The notes under the pieces are model-generated. The model saw only the letters and a program-made list of their open reading frames with translations. It had not been told where the DNA came from and made no database searches. Position numbers and translations under genes: made by a program. From Veillonella sp. VA137 (lineage in GTDB: Bacteria > Bacillota > Negativicutes > Veillonellales > Veillonellaceae), in contig NZ_RQVK01000004.1 in assembly GCF_003992015.1 (NCBI RefSeq), forward strand, positions 62,001 through 126,000: a DNA stretch of 64,000 nucleotides. The letters run 5' to 3'. Shown in pieces: positions 41,587 through 50,992 of the stretch (positions within the stretch are counted from its first letter, which is position 1; every line of letters starts with the position of its first letter).

Positions 41587-41624
41587 ACAACGGCTCTTAC
41601 TAGCATACTAGTTCAAACCGTTGT
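41587..41624 (-). terminator. Possible weak terminator
   Basis: ACAACGG and CCGTTGT pair around a 24-base loop, with only a short, broken T tract after it on the minus strand, between the membrane protein gene and the M16C gene. Confidence 0.4.
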
Positions 41625-41683
41625 TATATATGTATAACATTTTGTCATAATGCTAACTCATTATATCATGTTCTCACTGAGAA

Positions 41684-42241
41684 TCATAATACAAACAAAT
41701 GGATAAGACCTGCAAAAATCCAGATTAGGGCTCCCCATTTATAGGCTTTTTTCCCAATGCTAAATTCTATGCCACGGCTCATATTATATCGTGTAACGCC
41801 ATATGGAATCAGAATGTATAATAGCCATGCAATGACCATATAAGAAAACTCTAAGCCATACCGTACATGAGCAGATAATAACCCTACAATGAAAATAGTA
41901 TCCCAAATCCAGCGATCATATACCGTCTTAGGCGTTTCTTGTCCTTCCAGGACAGGGCGTAAATGAGACACCGAAACAATTTCAAACACTTGCACAGCCC
42001 CAATACCCAAGGCAATAGCAAGAACAGTTTGCACAATGGTAACCCCATCAATTCCTAACAATGTAATATTACCGGTCACACCATACACAGCTACCACAAT
42101 CATCCCTAACAATTGTAATGCTTTTGTGACTTCTTCTTTTTGCTGTTCTTTCACTGTAGTTCGTTCATAAAACATACGTTGAAAGGGTGTAGAAATTCGA
42201 TTCAATACTAATGCTACAAAAATTGCCATCATAGAAACCAT
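41684..42241 (-). CDS. Unknown membrane protein, 185 residues
   Basis: I do not recognise the family. It has four or five membrane segments (roughly residues 1-12, 43-58, 65-85, 112-128, 130-150 and 166-184) and charged loops between them. GGGGAGGT precedes the ATG, and that site lies in the last codons of the M18 aminopeptidase gene: the two are only 1 base apart. Cotranscription and coupled translation with the peptidase are likely, but no functional link can be read from the sequence. Confidence 0.75.
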   Translation of the reverse strand: MVSMMAIFVALVLNRISTPFQRMFYERTTVKEQQKEEVTKALQLLGMIVVAVYGVTGNITLLGIDGVTIVQTVLAIALGIGAVQVFEIVSVSHLRPVLEGQETPKTVYDRWIWDTIFIVGLLSAHVRYGLEFSYMVIAWLLYILIPYGVTRYNMSRGIEFSIGKKAYKWGALIWIFAGLIHLFVL

Positions 42242-42242
42242 G

Positions 42243-43559
42243 TTATACCTCCCCTAAAAATACAGTTAATAACCGATTTAATTCCATTTGATCATAGGTA
42301 CCCATCAACTCCCGTGCGGAATGCATAGCCAACAGTGGTAAACCTACATCCATGGTCCGCATCACTAATTGTGCTGAAGAAATAGAGCCTACTGTAGATC
42401 CACCTGGAATATCTGAGCGATTCACATAAATTTGATGCTTAATGCCATGGGTCTCACATAAATCTGTCACAATCGCTTGTGCCACCGCATCTCCTGCATA
42501 GGATTGAGAGCTAGCTATTTTTAAAACTACGCCACCATTCAAAGTTGGGTAATTTGTAATATCATTTTTCTCGCCATAATTAGGATGATATCCATGAGCC
42601 ACATCAGAAGAAATCATGAACCCTTTTGCAATATCCGCTTCACAGGCTTCCTCTGAAAGCCCCAAGGCACGGTACACACGGCGTACTACATTGGGTAATA
42701 ACAAGGAGGCTCCTCCTTGTTTTGTACGACTTCCCACCTCTTCGTGGTCAAATAGGAATGCCATACGAATCCCCGTAGCCTGTTGTTCTTTGGCACTTAC
42801 AATCCCTTGCAAGCAAGCATAACAGGATGTAAGATTATCTAATCGTGGCGCACTGATATATTCCGCATCAAAACCAATCGTTCCCACTGTATCCGTATTA
42901 TACACAGTCAACTCATAGGATAAAATATCTGCTGGTTCACAGCCAATTTCTTCAGCTAATAAAGCTTTTAATACAGTCTTGTCATCTTCGTACTCCGTGC
43001 CAAGACCACGCATTAAAATGAGCGGTAACATCTCTTTTTGCTTATTAAAACTTGCCTTTTCATTAACCTGTCGATTCATATGGATGGCTAAGCTAGGAAT
43101 CGTAGCCACTGGACGAGCAAAATCTACATAATGTGTATCTAACTCTAGGGAGTCTTTCCCTTTTGTCACTACCACACCTGCCAGTGAAAGAGGTCGATCA
43201 AACCAAGCATATTGAATTAATCCCCCATAACTTTCCACATTCAGCTTACCATACCCTTTGTCCGTAATCATCGGATTAGGCTTCACCCGAAACCCTGGAA
43301 AATCTGTATGGGCAGAGGCAATCCGTAATGTCTCTCTTGGATGTTCTCCGATATGGAATGCTATTAAAGTAGTACCGTATACATCAATGACATAATCCCC
43401 TACTTCCAAATTCCATTCTTCGTCCATCGATAAAGGTGTAAACCCTTGTTCTTCTAAGCGACGATACGACTCCTCCATCGTATGATATGGTGAAGTAGAG
43501 CTTTCAATATATTCAAAAAAGTCAGCATACATAGTTGCGACTTCATTCTGTTCACACAT
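42243..43559 (-). CDS. M18 family aminopeptidase
   Basis: The 438-residue enzyme is an aspartyl-aminopeptidase-like metallopeptidase. SAHTDFPGFRVKPNP carries the first metal His and Asp, FLFDHEEVGSRTKQGG the catalytic Glu pair and metal Glu, SSDVAHGYHPNY another metal Asp, and the C-terminal PLLAMHSARELMGTYD the last metal His. I start at MCEQNEV, with AGGAGG 4-5 bases upstream; the 18-residue longer version runs through the hairpin of the mrp terminator. It is probably cytoplasmic and acts on small peptides. Confidence 0.93.
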   Translation of the reverse strand: MCEQNEVATMYADFFEYIESSTSPYHTMEESYRRLEEQGFTPLSMDEEWNLEVGDYVIDVYGTTLIAFHIGEHPRETLRIASAHTDFPGFRVKPNPMITDKGYGKLNVESYGGLIQYAWFDRPLSLAGVVVTKGKDSLELDTHYVDFARPVATIPSLAIHMNRQVNEKASFNKQKEMLPLILMRGLGTEYEDDKTVLKALLAEEIGCEPADILSYELTVYNTDTVGTIGFDAEYISAPRLDNLTSCYACLQGIVSAKEQQATGIRMAFLFDHEEVGSRTKQGGASLLLPNVVRRVYRALGLSEEACEADIAKGFMISSDVAHGYHPNYGEKNDITNYPTLNGGVVLKIASSQSYAGDAVAQAIVTDLCETHGIKHQIYVNRSDIPGGSTVGSISSAQLVMRTMDVGLPLLAMHSARELMGTYDQMELNRLLTVFLGEV

Positions 43560-43572
43560 AGTTCCTCCTATG

Positions 43573-43607
43573 AAAAATACCATAGGTACAACGTACACTA
43601 TGGTATT
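43573..43607 (-). terminator. Terminator of mrp
   Basis: AATACCATAG and CTATGGTATT form a 10-bp stem with an inner GTAC/GTAC pair, followed by TTTTT on the minus strand, directly after the mrp stop and just before the ribosome site of the aminopeptidase. Confidence 0.8.
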
Positions 43608-43615
43608 GTCCACGC

Positions 43616-44440
43616 TTACTCTGGTAAGCCTACTGATTCTAAATTTGTTGTTGTAATTGTTTCAATCTCACCGGCATCACATAACTCTGCTACTTTAGGA
43701 TCAATTGGTAATCGACCTAGTAACAATAAATTGTATTTTTTCAATACTTCATCAATGTGACTTTCACCAAAGATTTTATAATCTTTTCCATTATCTGGGC
43801 AATGGAAATAAGCAAAGTTTTCCACTACACCAATAATAGGTACTTGCATCATATCCGCCATTTTTACGGCTTTTTCCACAATCATGGATACTAAATCTTG
43901 AGGAGATGTAACCACGATAATACCGTCCAATGGTAAGGATTGGAATACCGTCATAGCTACGTCTCCTGTTCCTGGAGGCATATCCACGAACAAGTAATCT
44001 ACATCGCCCCACACTGTATCGGAGAAGAATTGTTTTACCACATTACCTACTACAGGACCTCTCCAAAGGACTGGATCCGATTCATCATCTAATAGCAAAT
44101 TCACAGACATCACTTTCACGCCATTTTTAGACACGATAGGATACATCAATTTACCATCATCACTACGCACTTTGTCTTTCAAGCCAAATACTTTTGGAAT
44201 GGATGGACCTGTAATATCTCCATCAAGAATGCCTACAGATTTACCTTTACGAGATTGACTCACCGCCATCAAGCTTGTGACCAAAGATTTACCAACACCG
44301 CCCTTACCGGATACAATGCCGATGACCTTTTTCACATGACTTCTATCATTTGTTTTTACTGTCAAATCTACTGGTTGTTGCGTACCGCATCCGCTAGAAG
44401 ATGCGCAACCGCCGCAACCACCGTTATCTCCACATGCCAT
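43616..44440 (-). CDS. mrp: Mrp/NBP35-type Fe-S cluster carrier ATPase
   Basis: The 274-residue ATPase has a Cys-rich N-terminus (GGCGGCASSSGCG), a deviant Walker A GKGGVGKS after about 45 residues, DGDITGPSIPKVFGL and DMPPGTGDVAMT, as in ApbC/Mrp/NBP35 scaffolds that carry 4Fe-4S clusters. The CxxC at the C-terminal region is represented only by a single Cys pair spaced differently (FHCPDN and AELCDAGE). I start at MACGDNGG, where AGAAGG lies 6 bases upstream. It is a single gene with a terminator. Confidence 0.9.
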   Translation of the reverse strand: MACGDNGGCGGCASSSGCGTQQPVDLTVKTNDRSHVKKVIGIVSGKGGVGKSLVTSLMAVSQSRKGKSVGILDGDITGPSIPKVFGLKDKVRSDDGKLMYPIVSKNGVKVMSVNLLLDDESDPVLWRGPVVGNVVKQFFSDTVWGDVDYLFVDMPPGTGDVAMTVFQSLPLDGIIVVTSPQDLVSMIVEKAVKMADMMQVPIIGVVENFAYFHCPDNGKDYKIFGESHIDEVLKKYNLLLLGRLPIDPKVAELCDAGEIETITTTNLESVGLPE

Positions 44441-44598
44441 GATAAACCTTCTTTCTATATGTCTGAAAGTCCTAAGAACTTTCTCTACCATAATAAATTC
44501 CATTCACCCTTGTGAACGCATGTATATCCTATATATCTATAGGTATATATGTATTATATCATAGGATACAAAAATTTTGTAACATCCCCATATAAGAT

Positions 44599-44652
44599 AA
44601 GCGCAACATAGTCGTGAATAACTAAAATAGTTACCCTGCATATATTGCGCTT
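44599..44652. repeat. Nested inverted repeat between aminotransferase and mrp
   Basis: AAGCGCAA and TTGCGCTT enclose a second perfect hairpin TAACTA-AAA-TAGTTA. There is no T tract after it, so it is not a clear terminator. It may be a processing or operator site. Confidence 0.55.
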
Positions 44653-44691
44653 GTAATTCATCTTTATAAAATCCATGTACAGTGGAAATAC

Positions 44692-45885
44692 TTAATCCCC
44701 ACAATACTCACGTGTCAATTCTCCAATGATTTTCATGCCTTTACGGATATCTTCCAAAGATGGTACAGTATAGCTTAAACGGAAATGTTGTCCATAAGGA
44801 ACTCCATCTGCTGCAAAGGCACCACTTTTTACAATGCCTACTTTACGAGCAATAGCCTCTTCAAAGAAAGCATCACAGTCCACATAGTCTGGCAATGTCA
44901 TCCATATAAACATCCCTCCCGTAGGTTCTGTCATATGCACTTTAGAACTACCGTATTGACGAAATGTATCTAACATAACATGGCATTTTTCTTGATACAC
45001 CTTACATACCTTTTGGATTTGCTCATCATAATCGATATGTTCTAACAAATGGCTTACTACACGTTGCGTGACTAGCGGCATTTGACCATCACAGTTATTC
45101 TTCATGACTTGGATAGCTTGGATTACTTCGCTTGGACCATACAAAAAACCAACTCGCAATCCTGCCGAAATCGTTTTAGAATAGGACCCTGCATAGAGCA
45201 CACGATTATCCGTATCCATTTCTTTGAAAGTAGGCACTCGCTCACCGCCAAATCGAATTTCTCCATACGGATCATCTTCGTAAATGAACAAATCATAAGC
45301 TTTTGCAATTTCATAAATGGCTTTTCTTCGTTCTAAAGGCATAGTAATACCTGTAGGGTTTTGAAAGTTAGGAATCAGATAGATATATTTACCTTTTCCA
45401 GATTTTGCCGCTTCTTCCAAAGCTTCTGGAATCATACCATCCTCATCGGTAGGAATACCCACCGCTTTGGCTCCCACACTACGCACCGCATTAATTGCAC
45501 TGGTGAAAGTATAGGCATCCATGTACACTTCATCACCTGCATCACATACTGTGCGGGGTACTAGCCCTAAGTCTTGACCTGCCCCGATGGATAATAACAA
45601 CTGTTGGTTTTCTGTAGGCATGTGATGTACATGTACCAAACGATGCAATGTTTGCTCTGCTAACTTCGCATCTCCTTGCATAGGACCATATTGTAAAATT
45701 TCTAATGGATTTGTATGTACAATATGGTCAAAAGCTGCTTGAATTTCCTCTACTGGCACAACTTCACCAGCAGGATTTCCTATACCAAAACTGATGAATC
45801 CAGGAATCCCTGCGCCCCGCTCAAACACATCTCGAATGAAATTAGGGCCTTTACTAATAGACCGCTCTGGCAATGCAAATGCCAT
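44692..45885 (-). CDS. PLP-dependent aminotransferase (2-aminoadipate/LysN type, class I)
   Basis: The 397-residue enzyme is a fold-type I aminotransferase. NFQNPTGITMP, YEDDPYGEIRFGG and SYSKTISAGLRVGFLYGP, the last with the cofactor-binding Lys, are typical of the LysN/aromatic/2-aminoadipate group related to the MocR aminotransferase domain, but no N-terminal DNA-binding domain is present. I start at MAFALPERS, where AAAGGAG lies 8 bases upstream. It is alone, with a 13-bp tandem repeat array 20 bases ahead of its ribosome site. The amino donor is not known. Confidence 0.9.
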   Translation of the reverse strand: MAFALPERSISKGPNFIRDVFERGAGIPGFISFGIGNPAGEVVPVEEIQAAFDHIVHTNPLEILQYGPMQGDAKLAEQTLHRLVHVHHMPTENQQLLLSIGAGQDLGLVPRTVCDAGDEVYMDAYTFTSAINAVRSVGAKAVGIPTDEDGMIPEALEEAAKSGKGKYIYLIPNFQNPTGITMPLERRKAIYEIAKAYDLFIYEDDPYGEIRFGGERVPTFKEMDTDNRVLYAGSYSKTISAGLRVGFLYGPSEVIQAIQVMKNNCDGQMPLVTQRVVSHLLEHIDYDEQIQKVCKVYQEKCHVMLDTFRQYGSSKVHMTEPTGGMFIWMTLPDYVDCDAFFEEAIARKVGIVKSGAFAADGVPYGQHFRLSYTVPSLEDIRKGMKIIGELTREYCGD

Positions 45886-45904
45886 AAGAATCACTCCTTT
45901 TATA

Positions 45905-45989
45905 TCTTATTTTTATTTCTTATTTTTATTTCTTATTTTTATTTCTTATTCTTATTTCTTATTCTTATTTCTTATTCTTATTTCTTATA
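45905..45989. repeat. 13-bp tandem repeat array, about 6.5 copies
   Basis: The unit TCTTATTTTTATT occurs three times, then TCTTATTCTTATT three times, then a partial copy. C residues at a 13-base step (45906, 45919, 45932, 45945, 45958, 45971, 45984) show the period. On the minus strand, the array reads as purine-rich AATAAGAAATAAG and lies just upstream of the aminotransferase ribosome site. A second base change shared by the last three copies shows that copies have been duplicated in blocks. Confidence 0.92.
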
Positions 45990-46048
45990 TATTTCTATTC
46001 ATTTCTACGACATAGCTATACAATAACAGATTCTCACATATATATGAT

Positions 46049-46078
46049 AAACAGGAGCAACAGCGTTGCTCCTGTTTT
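46049..46078 (-). terminator. Terminator of pyruvate carboxylase
   Basis: ACAGGAGCAAC, an AGC loop and the perfect complement form an 11-bp stem with a short T tract on both strands, 20 bases after the pyc stop. Confidence 0.85.
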
Positions 46079-46098
46079 CGTATGTCATATGATATAAC

Positions 46099-49000
46099 CT
46101 AGTTAGTTACATGCGCTTGTTCTTCAATAGTTAACAAGCAGTCGCCACTTTCAATACGGCTACCTTCACGAACATGGATGACACCTACCACACCAGCTAC
46201 TGGTGCTGTAATAGTAGTCTCCATCTTCATCGCTTCTGTCACTACAAGGGCATCACCTTTTTTCACAGCTTGACCCACTTGTGCCACAATTTTCACCACA
46301 GATCCGGATAAAGTAGCCCCTACTTCACCAGGTTTAGTTGGATCCACTTTATGACGCACCACGCCTGTTGTTTTAATATGCTTGTCATGAACTTTAATCG
46401 TTCTAGGTTGACCATTTAATTCAAACAACACATGACGATTACCATCTTCATCAGCTTCACTCATTTGAATGTATTTGATGACCAATGTTTTACCTTGTTC
46501 GATAGTCACTTCTACGCTTTCACCGCGTTTCATGCCAAAGAAGAAAGTTGGTGTATCCAATACACTTACATCAGAATAGTCATGTTTGAACGTACTATAA
46601 TCAGCAAACACCTTGGAATATAAGCAGTGAGCAATCACATCTTCATCTGTAGTGCCCGCCCCTTTTTCCGCTAATTCTTTACGAACCGCTTCAAAGTCAA
46701 CTGATGGCAACATAGCGCCAGGGCGACCATCCAATGGTTTTTCACCTTTTAAGACAATTTGTTGTAACCGTTCAGGGAATCCCAAATATGGAGTACCAAT
46801 GTAGCCTTTGAAGAATTCCACCACAGATTGTGGGAAGTCTAATGCATCCCCTTTGTCGTAAATATCTTGTTCTGTCAAATTATTTTGAACCATGAACAAA
46901 GTCATGTCTCCAACAATTTTAGAAGATGGCGTTACTTTGATGATATCACCAAATAACATACTCACTTCATGATACACACGTTTAATATCTTCCCAACGGT
47001 CTCCAAGGCCAACACTCTTCGCTTGTTGTTGCAAGTTAGAATACTGTCCACCAGGCATTTCATGTTGGTATACTGTTGTATTTGGGTAAGAAGATGTGTG
47101 ATCCACTCCTTTGTAGTATGGACGAATAGAACCAAAGTAGTTGGATGCTTCTTCCATATAGGCTACATTCATAGTTGGTTGACGATCATGGCCAGTCAAA
47201 CCATAGTACATGGAGCTCATGCTAGGTTGACTTGTACCATTGGCAAAAGCGGAGTATGCCAAGTCGATAATATCTACCCCTGCATCTACGGCACGACCAT
47301 AGGAATAAATCGCATTACCAGAACCTTCATGGGTATGTAAATGAATTGGTAAGTCTACTGCATCTTTTAATGCGCTTACTAAGTTATACGCTGCTTGAGG
47401 TTTTAATAAACCAGCCATATCCTTGATAGCTAAAATATTAGCTCCTGCTGCTGCCAGTTCTTTACCCATATTGACATAATATGCCAAATTATATTTATCA
47501 CGGCGAGGATCTAGTATATCTCCTGTGTAGCATAAAGCCACTTCTGCTACTTTACCTTGATTACGAACTTCATCGATAGCAACTTTCATATTATCTAAGC
47601 TATTTAAGCTGTCAAAGATGCGGAATACATCGATACCATTTTTACCAGCCAATCGGATAAATTCACGCACTACATTATCTGCATAGCTTGTGTATCCCAC
47701 TGCATTGGAACCACGAAGTAACATTTGCAACAAAATATTTGGTACTTGTTCACGGAACATACGTAAGCGTTCCCATGGATCTTCATGCAAGAAACGATAC
47801 GCCACATCAAATGTAGCACCGCCCCAACATTCTAGGGAGAACAAATTAGGCAATCCCTTCGCAACACGACCGGCTACACGAGCCATATCAGCTGTACGCA
47901 AACGAGTAGCAAATAAGGATTGATGGGCATCACGCCATGTGGTATCTGTAAACAATACTTTTGGTTGTTCTTGTACCCATTTAGAGAATTTTTCTGGTCC
48001 TAATTCATCTAGTTTTTGTTTTGTCCCCGCTGCTGGTGCACCGGCTACATTAGATGGCATAATGAGAGGTTCAAATGTTGGTACTTCTTCTTTATGTCCA
48101 TTGTAACCATTGACAGTTACATCAGCAATGTAGCGAAGCAGTTTTGTACCTCTATCTTTATCTTTTTTTAAGTTGAACAATTCCGGATGTTCGTCAATAA
48201 AATGAACATTGTAATCTCCAGATTGGAACACTTCATGCTCTAATACATTTACCAAGAAGTGCACATTCGTTTTTACACCACGAATACGGAACTCTCGCAA
48301 GCAACGCAACATTTTGCGGATAGCTTCTTCTGTGGACAACGCCCAAGATGTAGCTTTTACAAGCAAGGAATCATAATATGGTGTGATAACCGCACCGGTG
48401 AAAGCATTACCACCATCTAAACGAATACCGAAACCACCAGAACTACGGTACGTAATTAATTTACCAGTGTCTGGCATAAAGTTGTTATTTGGATCTTCTG
48501 TAGTAATACGACATTGGATGGCTACCCCTTCACAACGAATATGTTCTTGTGCAGGAATGGCTACCGCTTCACTGTGCAATGCATGACCTTCGGCAATGCG
48601 AATTTGCGTATGTACAATATCGATGCCTGTAATCATTTCTGTTACTGTATGTTCTACTTGGATACGAGGGTTGACTTCAATAAAATAGAAGTTTCCATCT
48701 GCGGTTACCAAGAATTCTACTGTACCAGCGCTGACATAATTCACATGTTTCATGATTTTCACAGCGGCTGCACAAATACGATCACGCAAATCACGAGATA
48801 AGGCAAAGGCTGGCGCTACTTCTACTACTTTTTGATGGCGACGTTGGATGGAGCAATCCCGTTCATGCAAATGCACAATATTACCATGTTCGTCACCGAT
48901 GATTTGGACTTCAATATGTTTCGGCTCTACAATTAATTTTTCTACGTACACATCATCATCACCGAAGGCCATTTTTGCTTCCGATTTTGCACGATCATAG

Positions 49001-49551
49001 GCATCGCGAAGTTCTTCATATTTTGTCACTTCACGCATACCACGACCACCACCGCCATTCACGGCTTTGATCATCAATGGATAGCCATATTTCTCAGCAA
49101 ATGCTTCTAATTCTGCAAAGTCTTTCAATGGACCATCACTACCAGGAATCATAGGTATATCTGCTTTTTTGGCTTGAATACGGGCATTTACTTTGTCCCC
49201 GAACATCACTAAATGTTCTACTTTAGGACCGATGAAAGTAATCCCTTCTTCTTCACAACGTTGTGCAAAATGTGCATTTTCAGATAAGAAACCATACCCT
49301 GGATGGATCGCATCTACGTCATGTTCCTTCGCAATACGAATAATATCTTCAATATCTAAGTATGCATCTACAGGTTTTTTACCTTCCCCTACTAAATAAG
49401 ATTCATCTGCTTGATTGCGATGTAATGAAAGTGCATCTTCGTTAGAGTAAATAGCCACTGTGCGAATCCCCATTTCGTTACATGCACGAAGTACACGAAT
49501 AGCGATTTCACCACGGTTTGCTACTAATAGCGAGCGTATTTGTTTCATCAT
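46099..49551 (-). CDS. pyc: Pyruvate carboxylase
   Basis: The 1150-residue single-chain enzyme carboxylates pyruvate to oxaloacetate. The N-terminal biotin carboxylase runs to about residue 450 (KVEHLVMFGDK, GGGGRGM, EVNPRIQVEHTVTE), followed by the carboxyltransferase domain with WRDAHQSLFATRLRT near 540, and the biotinyl domain at the end with VTEAMKMETTITAP, in which the Lys near residue 1104 carries biotin. GGAGGG precedes the ATG. This reaction would feed the succinate/propionate branch and gluconeogenesis from lactate. It is a single-gene unit. Confidence 0.97.
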   Translation of the reverse strand: MMKQIRSLLVANRGEIAIRVLRACNEMGIRTVAIYSNEDALSLHRNQADESYLVGEGKKPVDAYLDIEDIIRIAKEHDVDAIHPGYGFLSENAHFAQRCEEEGITFIGPKVEHLVMFGDKVNARIQAKKADIPMIPGSDGPLKDFAELEAFAEKYGYPLMIKAVNGGGGRGMREVTKYEELRDAYDRAKSEAKMAFGDDDVYVEKLIVEPKHIEVQIIGDEHGNIVHLHERDCSIQRRHQKVVEVAPAFALSRDLRDRICAAAVKIMKHVNYVSAGTVEFLVTADGNFYFIEVNPRIQVEHTVTEMITGIDIVHTQIRIAEGHALHSEAVAIPAQEHIRCEGVAIQCRITTEDPNNNFMPDTGKLITYRSSGGFGIRLDGGNAFTGAVITPYYDSLLVKATSWALSTEEAIRKMLRCLREFRIRGVKTNVHFLVNVLEHEVFQSGDYNVHFIDEHPELFNLKKDKDRGTKLLRYIADVTVNGYNGHKEEVPTFEPLIMPSNVAGAPAAGTKQKLDELGPEKFSKWVQEQPKVLFTDTTWRDAHQSLFATRLRTADMARVAGRVAKGLPNLFSLECWGGATFDVAYRFLHEDPWERLRMFREQVPNILLQMLLRGSNAVGYTSYADNVVREFIRLAGKNGIDVFRIFDSLNSLDNMKVAIDEVRNQGKVAEVALCYTGDILDPRRDKYNLAYYVNMGKELAAAGANILAIKDMAGLLKPQAAYNLVSALKDAVDLPIHLHTHEGSGNAIYSYGRAVDAGVDIIDLAYSAFANGTSQPSMSSMYYGLTGHDRQPTMNVAYMEEASNYFGSIRPYYKGVDHTSSYPNTTVYQHEMPGGQYSNLQQQAKSVGLGDRWEDIKRVYHEVSMLFGDIIKVTPSSKIVGDMTLFMVQNNLTEQDIYDKGDALDFPQSVVEFFKGYIGTPYLGFPERLQQIVLKGEKPLDGRPGAMLPSVDFEAVRKELAEKGAGTTDEDVIAHCLYSKVFADYSTFKHDYSDVSVLDTPTFFFGMKRGESVEVTIEQGKTLVIKYIQMSEADEDGNRHVLFELNGQPRTIKVHDKHIKTTGVVRHKVDPTKPGEVGATLSGSVVKIVAQVGQAVKKGDALVVTEAMKMETTITAPVAGVVGVIHVREGSRIESGDCLLTIEEQAHVTN

Positions 49552-49843
49552 AATCCCTCCTCAACTTTGCATATCCCAGTATTACTACCATTTGGAATAG
49601 ACATTTGTATACCTCATTATACTCCTAAACGTTGAAATTTTCTACCAATAAACATAGGTTATTGGTAAAATTCTTGAAAGAAGTATACGAATATAAAAAA
49701 CTAAATATACAACTTTTATCTGTAAGACGGAATATGTATATATTTTTTGTAATCATTGACCATATTATCACTTTCTATGATATGATAAATTATATAATCT
49801 ACATTTGGATACATATATACTTTACTCAACTACAAGGACATCT

Positions 49844-50707
49844 ATGCAACCTATTTTATATTTCACACTTTCATTAGATCATGCTCCATGCTCCATGAAT
49901 CAAGCTATCCGAGAGCAAAAAGTATCACAAGCTATGCGTCGCCGTCTTCGTCGTGAAGGCTCGTTCCTTGTGAATGACAAAACCGCCACTTGGGATACCT
50001 TACTACATCCAGGTGATTCCGTAAAAGTTCACCTCACTAAAACATCACACATCGACCCTACCCCTATAGACCTAGACATTGTCTTTGAGGACAACCATCT
50101 GCTGGTCATCAATAAACCTGCAGGCATGCTTATACATCCTACTTCCTCTGAAAGATACCACACACTTGCCAACGGCGTATTAGCATACTTTGAAAAACAA
50201 GGTATGAACGCTAGCTTTCACCCCATCCATAGACTAGATAAGGACACCTCTGGTCTCGTTATCATTGCTAAGAATGCCTTGGTTCAACATGCTTTCACCA
50301 AGCAGCATACACGTATTCAAAAAGTGTACGATGCTATAACCGATGGTATTATTCCTATCAGTAGGTTATCTATTCATTTCCCTATTGCTCGCTTAGAGGG
50401 TAGCATTATTGAACGTTGTGCTCATCCACTAGGGCAACCTGCCCATACAGATATCACTGTAGTTCGACAACATCCACATCATACTCATGTGCGCTGTTAT
50501 CTGCACACAGGACGAACTCACCAGATTAGAGTCCACCTTAGTGCTCTAGGGTATCCATTAACAGGCGATGATTTATATGGAGGCTCCGTAACGTGGCAAA
50601 GTAAACAATGCTTACATGCATCAGAACTTTACTTTACCCATCCTATAACACAAGCGCGGATCACATTGCAGGCACCATTGCCAGAATATTTTAAAGAAAC
50701 CCCTTAA
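49844..50707 (+). CDS. RluA-family pseudouridine synthase, second copy
   Basis: The 287-residue protein has an S4-like N-terminus without the full motif, then the catalytic HRLDKDTSG at 129-137 with Asp132 as nucleophile, and RTHQIRVHLSALGYPLTGDD. It is a relative of RluD but clearly a different paralogue, shorter and His-rich near residue 212 (RQHPHHTHVRC). I start at MQPILYF, with AAGGA 5-6 bases upstream; the longer frame lies in AT-rich sequence without a ribosome site. The RNA target is unknown. It is followed by a promoter and the repeat RNA region. Confidence 0.9.
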   Translation: MQPILYFTLSLDHAPCSMNQAIREQKVSQAMRRRLRREGSFLVNDKTATWDTLLHPGDSVKVHLTKTSHIDPTPIDLDIVFEDNHLLVINKPAGMLIHPTSSERYHTLANGVLAYFEKQGMNASFHPIHRLDKDTSGLVIIAKNALVQHAFTKQHTRIQKVYDAITDGIIPISRLSIHFPIARLEGSIIERCAHPLGQPAHTDITVVRQHPHHTHVRCYLHTGRTHQIRVHLSALGYPLTGDDLYGGSVTWQSKQCLHASELYFTHPITQARITLQAPLPEYFKETP

Positions 50708-50723
50708 AACACCCTTTTCCTTA

Positions 50724-50752
50724 TTGACAGATACTATGTACAGTAGTATCTT
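50724..50752 (+). promoter_or_regulatory. Promoter of the repeat RNA
   Basis: TTGACA, exactly 17 bases, TATCTT on the plus strand. Transcription would begin near 50759, right where the first 60-bp unit begins at 50761. The -35 is perfect; the -10 matches four of six bases. Confidence 0.6.
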
Positions 50753-50760
50753 ATTATTAC

Positions 50761-50940
50761 GGTGTATCGAAAAGCGAGAAGCTATATGTGAGCGGTGATT
50801 CCCACCGACGGTGTATGTATGGTACATCGAGAAGCGAGAAGCTATACGAGAGCGGTGATTCCCACCGACGATGTATGTATGATACATCGAAAAGTGAGAA
50901 GCTATACGAGAGCGGTGATTCCCACCGACGATATACATAC
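50761..50940. repeat. 60-bp tandem repeat, three copies
   Basis: Units 50761-50820, 50821-50880 and 50881-50940 are exactly 60 bases each, without gaps. The core from position 31 to 50 (AGCGGTGATTCCCACCGACG) is identical in all three. Units differ at about a dozen positions, mostly in the paired arms. No spacers separate the units, so this is not a CRISPR array. Confidence 0.97.
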
Positions 50941-50950
50941 TAACGAAATT

Positions 50951-50992
50951 AAAGGACTGTATAATATGCCTAGGCGTGTTATACAGTCCTTT
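50951..50992 (+). terminator. Bidirectional terminator
   Basis: AAAGGACTGTATAA and TTATACAGTCCTTT form a perfect 14-bp stem around a 14-base loop that contains GCCTAGGC. T follows on plus (TTTTAATTT) and on minus (TTTAATTT). It closes the repeat RNA and, from the other side, the toxin gene remnant. Confidence 0.92.

Noticed and set aside
45715-46026. Plus-strand frames over the 13-bp repeats
   Set aside because: They encode only low-complexity Tyr/Phe/Leu runs and come from the repeat and the antisense of the aminotransferase.
49632-49843. Small plus-strand frame ahead of the RluA-family gene
   Set aside because: Very AT-rich, no ribosome site, composition of intergenic DNA.
50785-50815. 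Part of an FMN or glycine riboswitch (GCGGTGATTCCCACCG recalls the FMN core)
   Set aside because: Only one short segment is similar; the other conserved FMN segments are missing, the segment occurs three times, and no riboflavin or transport gene follows.
50761-50940. CRISPR array
   Set aside because: Units are contiguous 60-mers without variable spacers, and no cas gene is near.
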